Source: Gordonia oryzae
GTDB taxonomy: Bacteria; Actinomycetota; Actinomycetes; Mycobacteriales; Mycobacteriaceae
Reading direction: 5' to 3'
Assembly (NCBI RefSeq): GCF_003797185.1
Contig: NZ_RKMH01000008.1
Span: forward strand, 213,462 to 277,461
Length of the DNA stretch: 64,000 nt
Shown here: in pieces, positions 58,437-64,000 of the stretch
Layout of the letters: each line of letters begins with the position of its first letter
Numbering within the stretch: the stretch's first letter is position 1
The notes under the pieces: generated by a model
Seen by the model: the letters and a program-made list of their open reading frames with translations, nothing else
The model's database searches: none
Told to the model about the DNA's origin: nothing
Made by a program: the position numbers and the translations under genes

Positions 58437-59657
58437 TCATCGCGCCCGCAGTTCGCGCAGGTAGGGCGGTGGGTAGCCGGGCCGGAAGGATACCTCACCG
58501 AGCCACTCGGACAGGGCGTCGGCGCGGGCGACGACGGCTCGACGTGCGGCCGCGGGCAACTTCTCGAAGAGGTGGACCTCTACCCGCGTGCCGGCCTCTC
58601 GATACCAACCGCCGACGATCCGCCCGTCCCACCACACCGTCTGACCGCCGTTCCCGTTGCGATCGAAGATGGCGTCGACGTGCGGGCCGAGGTAGAACTC
58701 GCGCATCTTGTGACCCATGGTCGTCGGGTCGAGCTCGGGCAACAGGAGGGCTTCGGGCGGCAGCGGATCGTCGTCGGGGCCGCCAGGAAGGTCGTCGGCG
58801 AGGACGTAGCCGACGGAGCCGTCGTCGAGATCGACCTCGACGACGTCGAGCGATGCCAGCGCTTGTCGCACATCGCGTTTGGTCGATCCCAGCCACCAGA
58901 CGAGGTCAGTCTCGGTACCCGGACCGAATCGCGCGAGCCACCGCCGGATGAGTGCGGCGTGTGCGGTGGCAGGATCGGGGACGTCGAGCGGCCGGCCGAG
59001 CCAGCGGTCCATCGCCGACCACGACGGTCTCGACACGTGCCAGCCCCCGTTGTTGGGACCGCGTACGACTTCTCCTGCAGCACTGCACATGTTGAGCACT
59101 CGAGGAATCAACGGACTCGGACCACCGTATGACTTGCCTGGGCTGACGATGACCTGCCGATCGAACTCCGGCACGCGAGCACGTAGTTCCGCCGACGTCA
59201 TCGTAGTGCCGTCGGCGAGCGCGGAAAGCACCGCTGCACGTGCGTCATCGATCCACCCTTCGGGATCGGCGACGTCCTCGGCGCGGCGAAGATCACGCAG
59301 CATGTTGGTTCGCTCGGAGGCCGCGACCCGCCCACCGATCGCTCCGACCGCGTCGGCAAGTATACGATCGGGAAACACGAAAAGCGTTCGGCGCATGGCC
59401 AGTTGCTTGATCAGCGTGCGGTCACCATAGAGCGCCGCGTCCATGCTGTCAGTGGGGAATCCGTCAATCCGGGCCCACGCCGAGAGATACACCGTCGACG
59501 GCGTCGTCGCGTGCAGTCCGACGACGGCCGCGGCAGCGTCGACCACCGACGCAGCGTGGTGCCCTTCTGCGAGACAGTGTCTGCGCAGCAACCGGTTTCG
59601 GCGCTGGACATCGGTAATCGTTGGCCGCGCAACACTCGTGGCCATCTGCCGGTTCAC
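58437..59657 (-). CDS. Winged-helix DNA-binding protein (HTH_42/AlkZ-like)
   Basis: The 406-residue protein fits the family of large winged-helix proteins that includes the crosslink-unhooking glycosylase AlkZ. It shows VVGLHATTPSTVYLSAWAR, LIKQLAMRRTLFVFP and PELDPTTMGHKMREFYLGP, ending FRPGYPPPYLRELRAR. A repair role is inferred from the family. The GTG at 59657 overlaps the Rid gene stop as GTGA; an ATG at 59645 is the alternative. Confidence 0.8.
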   Translation of the reverse strand: MNRQMATSVARPTITDVQRRNRLLRRHCLAEGHHAASVVDAAAAVVGLHATTPSTVYLSAWARIDGFPTDSMDAALYGDRTLIKQLAMRRTLFVFPDRILADAVGAIGGRVAASERTNMLRDLRRAEDVADPEGWIDDARAAVLSALADGTTMTSAELRARVPEFDRQVIVSPGKSYGGPSPLIPRVLNMCSAAGEVVRGPNNGGWHVSRPSWSAMDRWLGRPLDVPDPATAHAALIRRWLARFGPGTETDLVWWLGSTKRDVRQALASLDVVEVDLDDGSVGYVLADDLPGGPDDDPLPPEALLLPELDPTTMGHKMREFYLGPHVDAIFDRNGNGGQTVWWDGRIVGGWYREAGTRVEVHLFEKLPAAARRAVVARADALSEWLGEVSFRPGYPPPYLRELRAR

Positions 59658-60052
59658 AACTGCGGCGGTGCGGCCACCGCGTCGACCTCGACGACCTGCC
59701 CGTCATACGGCAGGACCGACACACCCATCATCATCGTCGGCGGTACCGCATCGAACTCGGCGCTCACCGCTTCCCACGCGACATACAGATCCGACTGAAG
59801 GTGTTCTGCCACATAGACTGTCAGCTTGGCCACGTCACTGAGCGCGGCCCCCTGCTCACCCAGCACCGCTGCCAGGTTCCCCAGGCACGCGCGCGCCTGC
59901 GTGAGAACATCACCGGGCGCGATCACCACACCGTTCTCATCCAGCGGGCTGATCCCGGCCGTGAAGAGCAACGGGCCCGGCGACACCGTCGAACTGTACG
60001 GAAATCCACCGTCGTGCAGGGCCGTAGAACCATGGAGGCGCACTCTCGACAT
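59654..60052 (-). CDS. Rid-family (YjgF/YER057c/UK114) protein lacking the canonical Arg
   Basis: The 132-residue protein has the Rid fold pattern: LFTAGISPLDENGVVIAPGD, LGNLAAVLGEQGAALSDVAK and LTVYVAEH. In RidA deaminases an Arg in P-A-R-[ST] binds the substrate carboxylate. Here that segment reads PPTMMMGVSVLP, with Thr in place of Arg. Imine deaminase activity is therefore doubtful, and it belongs to a divergent Rid group. It is coupled to the downstream winged-helix gene. Confidence 0.85.
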   Translation of the reverse strand: MSRVRLHGSTALHDGGFPYSSTVSPGPLLFTAGISPLDENGVVIAPGDVLTQARACLGNLAAVLGEQGAALSDVAKLTVYVAEHLQSDLYVAWEAVSAEFDAVPPTMMMGVSVLPYDGQVVEVDAVAAPPQL

Positions 60053-60219
60053 GCGCAGATCGTACCGTCGCAGAAGCCGGCGTCTCGCATGTTCGCCGCA
60101 CGCCACCCACCCGATCGTGGTGGACTACGCATCCCGCGCAACAGGTCCGTCGCGACCGCGAGGCACGCCGATTCGGTCAGACGCTGGTTCTGTCGGATCC
60201 CGGCCGTAGGCTGACCTCC

Positions 60220-61605
60220 GTGGCAAAACCGAAGTCGAGCTTCCGCTGCAGCGAGTGCGGTCATCAGGTCCCCAAATGGGTCGGACGCTGCGCCGAATGC
60301 AACGCCTGGGGCACCTTCGACGAGGTCACCACCATCAGTGCACCCGGTGGGGCCACCACGACGGTGACCCCGACCAGCCCGGCCGTCCCCATCACCGCAG
60401 TCGATGCCGCCACGTCAACGGCGATCCCCACCGGAATCGATGAGTTCGATCGCGTCCTCGGGCGCGGGGTGGTGCCCGGCTCGGTGATCCTGCTCGCCGG
60501 TGAGCCGGGTGTCGGCAAATCCACGCTGCTGCTCGAGACCGTCAAACACTGGGCGGCCAGTGGCCGGCGCGCGCTCTACATCACCGGCGAGGAATCCGCC
60601 GGGCAGGTGCGCATGCGCGCCGAGCGGACCGACGCGGTGCACGAGAACATCTACCTTGCCGCCGAATCCGACCTCGCCACCATCCTCGGCCACGTCGACG
60701 ATGTTGCCCCGTCCCTGGTCATCGTCGACTCGGTGCAGACCGTGGTGGCCACCGGCACCGACGGCGTCACCGGCGGTGTCACCCAGATCCGCGCGGTCAC
60801 CACGGCCCTGGTGTCACTGGCCAAGAATCGCGGTGTGGCGATCATCCTGGTCGGACACGTCACCAAGGACGGCGCCGTCGCGGGCCCTCGGTCACTCGAG
60901 CACCTCGTCGACGTGGTCCTGGCATTCGAGGGCGACCGCCACTCGTCGCTACGGATGGTGCGAGGCATCAAGAACCGCTTCGGCGCCGCCGACGAGGTCG
61001 GATGCTTCGAACAACGCGACGACGGCATCCATCAGGTCAGTGACCCCTCAGGAATCTTTGTCCACCACCATGATTCGGATGTCAACGGGTCGGCGACCCT
61101 GGTCACCATGGACGGCAAGCGAGCGCTCGCGGGCGAGATCCAGGCGCTGACCACGACGACGAACATGGCCACCCCACGCCGCGCGGTGTCCGGGCTCGAC
61201 TCTGCACGCGTGGCGATGATCCTCGCCGTCCTGCAGAGCACACTCGAGGTGCCCGTCCACGAGCGCGAGGTGTACGCGGCGACCGTCGGCGGCATGCGCG
61301 TGACCGAACCCGCCGCCGACCTCGCGATCGCTCTGGCGGTGTTCTCATCGATGACCAAGCGACCGATCCCCCGGACCACCGCCGTCATCGGCGAGGTCGG
61401 GCTGGCCGGTGAGGTGCGACGCGTCTCGGCGGTGGCGCGCCGCGTTGGGGAGGCCAAGAGACTGGGATTCACGCACGTGCTGATCCCCAGGGGTACCACG
61501 GAGAAGATCCCCGGCGGAATCAAGGTCACCCGCGTTGCCACACTCGCCGAGGCGTCGGCGGCGGCATTCACGGCAACGCTGCGGGCCGTCGACGCGCCTT
61601 TTTGA
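60220..61605 (+). CDS. radA: DNA repair protein RadA (Sms)
   Basis: The 461-residue protein has an N-terminal zinc finger (C10-x2-C13, C24-x2-C27) and a RecA-like domain with Walker A GEPGVGKSTLL. The RadA-specific KNRFG motif is in MVRGIKNRFGAADEVGCFE, and a Lon-protease-like C-terminal domain follows. It drives branch migration in homologous recombination. It starts at GTG, and disA lies downstream as in mycobacteria. Confidence 0.96.
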   Translation: MAKPKSSFRCSECGHQVPKWVGRCAECNAWGTFDEVTTISAPGGATTTVTPTSPAVPITAVDAATSTAIPTGIDEFDRVLGRGVVPGSVILLAGEPGVGKSTLLLETVKHWAASGRRALYITGEESAGQVRMRAERTDAVHENIYLAAESDLATILGHVDDVAPSLVIVDSVQTVVATGTDGVTGGVTQIRAVTTALVSLAKNRGVAIILVGHVTKDGAVAGPRSLEHLVDVVLAFEGDRHSSLRMVRGIKNRFGAADEVGCFEQRDDGIHQVSDPSGIFVHHHDSDVNGSATLVTMDGKRALAGEIQALTTTTNMATPRRAVSGLDSARVAMILAVLQSTLEVPVHEREVYAATVGGMRVTEPAADLAIALAVFSSMTKRPIPRTTAVIGEVGLAGEVRRVSAVARRVGEAKRLGFTHVLIPRGTTEKIPGGIKVTRVATLAEASAAAFTATLRAVDAPF

Positions 61606-61981
61606 CACATGCATCGAAATGCACGGTGCCGGTTGGGTGAGAATTGACGCTGGCAATGCCTGACCGCCAGATTGTGTGCGTGGGCACTTTTCCGGGCATG
61701 GACGGCTGACAAGATCATTACCGCGCAGGTCGCCTGCCGAATCGTCACACCGGTGATTCCGTGTCGCTCCATCGTCCTTCGTCGTCGGCGTGAGTGGTCG
61801 ATGTCCTCAAGGGACAAATCGCATCGGTTCTGCTGACCGCCCCACTCACCGTCTGCACCCTGCTCACCGTCTGCGCCCTGCTCGCGGGCACGTCCCCGCA
61901 TCGGCGTCGCGACCGCCCGGCTCGCGGGTCCGCGGTTTCATCAACGCGGCGATCACTGACTGCAACTTGGATCATCCGGCC
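61606..61981. other. Region between radA and the palindromic element
   Basis: No confident gene is seen. A GTG at 61794 opens a frame with one hydrophobic helix (IASVLLTAPLTVCTLLTVC) that contains an 18-base tandem repeat and then runs into the palindrome. It may be a short membrane protein broken by that element. Confidence 0.4.
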
Positions 61982-62064
61982 AGGGTGTGTCTCCCAATTC
62001 CCTTTGCGGGTCTTGGCGGCCCGATTGCGCCAGTCCCACGTAGAAGAATTGGGAGACACACCCT
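61982..62064. mobile_element. 83-bp palindromic mini-element (MITE-like)
   Basis: The 19-base arms AGGGTGTGTCTCCCAATTC and GAATTGGGAGACACACCCT are perfect inverted repeats around a 45-base centre. Such long exact terminal repeats with no coding capacity suggest a miniature inverted-repeat element or the ends of a deleted insertion sequence. A terminator is less likely because of the large loop and the 376-base distance from radA. Confidence 0.6.
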
Positions 62065-62132
62065 AGTGGCAGCAGGCAATGTGGAACATCAACAACGCGG
62101 GCTGGTTTCGAGAACGCCCGGGCGAGGCCCCG

Positions 62133-62705
62133 TCACGGCCTCGAGAGCCGCTGTTTGTGTTCGTCGGCCATCTGACTGTGCTCGACGTGGTCGGCGAAGT
62201 GCTCGCGCGCGTTGATCGTGACAAAGATCGAACGGCCAACGGCGACCGGCTGGTCCGGATCGCCGACATGACCGAGGGCCTCGACGTAGATCTTGCGGCG
62301 TTGACGGCCGAGCAACCGGGCACTGAGCTGCAGCCGCGAGCCGATCGGGACAGGCGCGAGGAAGTCCACCTCGAGGTGCACGGTCACCGACGACGGTCCG
62401 ACGAGCAGCGGTGCGGTGCCCATCACCTCGTCAAAGGCGGTCGAGAGCACACCGCCGTGGATCACGCCGGGACCACCTTCCATCCACGGTTCGACGTCCA
62501 TCTCGGTCTCCACGGTGAAACCTTCGCCCGCCCGGACCACCAGATGAAGCCCGCGGGGCGCATCCTCGCCGCATCCCAGGCACATCGGGTTGTGCATGCG
62601 GATGGGCTCACCCGGTCCGGCGGCCTTCGGATGACGCGTCATGGCCTCGATGTCGGCGGGCACCGCGAAGCCACCGGGCCGATCGGGACGAGAAGGGGTA
62701 CTCAC
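62133..62705 (-). CDS. PaaI-type hotdog thioesterase family protein
   Basis: The 190-residue protein has MHNPMCLGCGEDAPRGLHL near residue 40. The hotdog core GPGVIHGGVLSTAFDEVMG follows, with the HGG turn and Asp region, then VDFLAPVPIGSRL. It probably hydrolyses an acyl-CoA, substrate unknown. The Cys pair C-x2-C in the N-terminal part is shared by a subgroup. It starts at GTG and is divergent from disA. Confidence 0.85.
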   Translation of the reverse strand: MSTPSRPDRPGGFAVPADIEAMTRHPKAAGPGEPIRMHNPMCLGCGEDAPRGLHLVVRAGEGFTVETEMDVEPWMEGGPGVIHGGVLSTAFDEVMGTAPLLVGPSSVTVHLEVDFLAPVPIGSRLQLSARLLGRQRRKIYVEALGHVGDPDQPVAVGRSIFVTINAREHFADHVEHSQMADEHKQRLSRP

Positions 62706-62776
62706 GTCCCGTTACCCTAGTCATGCCGATTCCCGCACGTGTCAGGTGACCGGACGCGATGACGCAGGAAGGGACA

Positions 62777-63895
62777 ATGATGGTCGAGGGAGCCAGAACC
62801 GACCAGTACGGGCGCACCGACGCCGGCCGCTCGGAGCTGATCAAGGAAACGCTGGCCCGCGTGGCACCCGGCACCGGCCTGCGCGACGGTCTCGAACGCA
62901 TCCTGCGCGGCGGTACCGGTGCGTTGATCGTGCTCGGCCACGATTCCGACGTCGAAAAGATCTGTGACGGCGGCTTCCATCTCGACGTCGAGTTCGCGCC
63001 GACGCGTCTGCGAGAACTCGCCAAGATGGACGGCGCGGTGGTGCTCTCCACCGACGGCAAACGCATCGTCCGCGCGAACGTACAGCTGGTACCCGATCCG
63101 TCGATTCCGACCGAGGAGTCCGGAACACGTCACCGCGCCGCCGAGCGGACCGCCATCCAGACCGGATACCCGGTGATATCGGTGAGCGCATCGATGTCGA
63201 TCGTCAGCGTCTACGCCGAAGGGGTGCGACGCGTCGTCGAGAGCCCCGACCCGATCCTCTCGCGCGCCAACGTGGCGCTGTCGACACTCGAGCGCTACAA
63301 GGCTCGCCTCGACGAGGTGATCTCAGCGCTCGGCCGCGCCGAGATCGAAGACTACGTCCTGCTGCGCGATGCGATGTCGACGGCGCAGCGTATGGAGATG
63401 GTCCGCCGCGTGGGTGTCGAGATCGATGAGTACGTCTCGGAGCTGGGCACCAACGGACGACAGGTAAGTCTGCAACTCGAGGAGTTGACCTCCGAGAACG
63501 ACACCGTCCGCGAGTTGCTGGTCCGCGACTACTACGCCAGCCCCGAGCCGGCGACCACCGACGAGGTGCACCACACGCTGGAGACGGTCGAGGCGCTCTC
63601 CGACGCCGACCTCCTGGATCTCACACTGCTGGCCGGCGCCTTCGGCTACCCGACCACCATCGAGGCCCAGGACACCGCGATGAGCCCACGCGGTTACCGC
63701 ATGCTGGCCCGGATCTCACGGCTGCAGTTCGCCCACGTCGATCGGCTGGTTCGCAGCTTCGGCACCCTGCAATCGTTGCTGGCCTCCTCGGCCGCCGACC
63801 TACAGGCCGTCGAGGGCATCGGCAGCATCTGGGCCCGCCACATCCGCGAGGGGCTATCGCGACTGGCCGAGTCGAGCATCGAACGCTACGACTAG
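62777..63895 (+). CDS. disA: Diadenylate cyclase DisA (DNA integrity scanning protein)
   Basis: The 372-residue enzyme makes c-di-AMP. The cyclase domain has MDGAVVLS (DGA motif) and [12 protein letters not shown] (RHR motif). A helical linker leads to a C-terminal helix-hairpin-helix DNA-binding end ([19 protein letters not shown]). The ATG at 62777 has AGGAAGGG at the right distance. The stop codon TAG abuts the IS630-like end, and its TA may be the insertion target. Confidence 0.95.
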   Translation: MMVEGARTDQYGRTDAGRSELIKETLARVAPGTGLRDGLERILRGGTGALIVLGHDSDVEKICDGGFHLDVEFAPTRLRELAKMDGAVVLSTDGKRIVRANVQLVPDPSIPTEESGTRHRAAERTAIQTGYPVISVSASMSIVSVYAEGVRRVVESPDPILSRANVALSTLERYKARLDEVISALGRAEIEDYVLLRDAMSTAQRMEMVRRVGVEIDEYVSELGTNGRQVSLQLEELTSENDTVRELLVRDYYASPEPATTDEVHHTLETVEALSDADLLDLTLLAGAFGYPTTIEAQDTAMSPRGYRMLARISRLQFAHVDRLVRSFGTLQSLLASSAADLQAVEGIGSIWARHIREGLSRLAESSIERYD

Positions 63896-64000
63896 TGGTC
63901 TGTCTGTGAAATAGTCTGGTATTTTGTAGTATGCCTGTTATGACAGCGGCGGCTTTGCCGGTGAGTGATTCTCAGCGTGCGGATTTGGTGCGGATGGCGG
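63896..64000 (+). mobile_element. Left end of an IS630-like insertion sequence (cut by window edge)
   Basis: Immediately after disA the sequence becomes AT-richer and codon use changes (GCGGCGGCTTTGCCG, then TCTCAGCG). The stretch GTGGTCTGTCTGTGAAATAG is the likely terminal repeat region. A transposase-like start follows at 63931. IS630 elements insert at TA; here the TA of the disA stop is the candidate. The right end lies outside the window. Confidence 0.65.
63931..64000 (+). CDS. IS630-like transposase N-terminus (partial)
   Basis: The frame begins MPVMTAAALPVSDSQRADLV and runs off the window after 23 residues. The start resembles IS630-family transposases of actinomycetes, which have a short lead-in and then a helix-turn-helix domain. 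A second ATG three codons later is also possible. The family call rests on a short segment, so it is tentative. Confidence 0.55.
   Translation, partial: MPVMTAAALPVSDSQRADLVRMA

Overview
The window is high-GC, gene-dense chromosomal DNA from an actinomycete. GTG starts, ATGA/GTGA stop-start overlaps, ClpC1, RadA-DisA and a PhoPR-type system all point to the Mycobacteriales, and a Gordonia-like organism is my best guess (an inference, not a proven identification). The stretch from about 57 to 27 kb (phoP, phoR, HIT protein, purD, purB, purC, ptrB, an EmrB-type pump, purS, purQ, pepC) follows, in inverted orientation, the order of the Mycobacterium tuberculosis Rv0757-Rv0800 segment as I remember it, with many lineage-specific insertions between the shared genes.

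Region 1 (1-9.3 kb) is an aerobic phenylacetate degradation cluster. The minus-strand operon reads paaF-like, paaH, paaG, paaA, paaB, paaC, paaD, paaE (paaE runs off the left edge). The plus-strand side carries the TetR regulator paaR, paaZ, an EthD-like gene and a truncated paaI. Two matching palindromes flank paaR. No paaK ligase is present in the window. Region 2 (9.6-12.0 kb) is a hydratase plus CitE-type lyase pair for a C5-dicarboxyl-CoA, with a convergent GntR regulator; both promoters share a 13-base motif.

Region 3 (12-26.8 kb) holds an MFS exporter, an acyltransferase, an SGNH hydrolase with 24-base tandem repeats, an enoyl-CoA hydratase, clpC with an upstream ClgR-type site, an LppP/LprE-like secreted protein, an ECF sigma factor overlapping a triple-VOC protein, a divergent HxlR/quinone reductase pair and an anchored propeller protein. 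Region 4 (26.8-46 kb) is the purine (purQ, purS, purC, purB, purD) and peptidase (pepC, ptrB) block. Inserted in it are a MarR/EmrB efflux pair and a five-gene CstR-like regulon (MmpL transporter, CstR-like repressor, DUF302 protein, DsbA-like oxidoreductase, 50-residue Cys/His protein) with three ATACCC...GGGTAT operators.

Region 5 (44.8-64 kb) holds LtrA, two cell-envelope glycosyltransferases, a RecQ-like helicase, a HIT protein, a two-gene D12 methyltransferase/endonuclease pair, phoPR, a multiply frameshifted DUF899 pseudogene, a winged-helix protein, a Rid-family protein, radA, an 83-bp palindromic mini-element, a hotdog thioesterase, disA, and the first 100 bases of an IS630-like insertion at the right edge. 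The observations most worth following are the CstR-like regulon, the putative restriction-modification pair, two genes with strong Shine-Dalgarno sequences followed by ATC, and the operator pairs that tie regulators to their targets.
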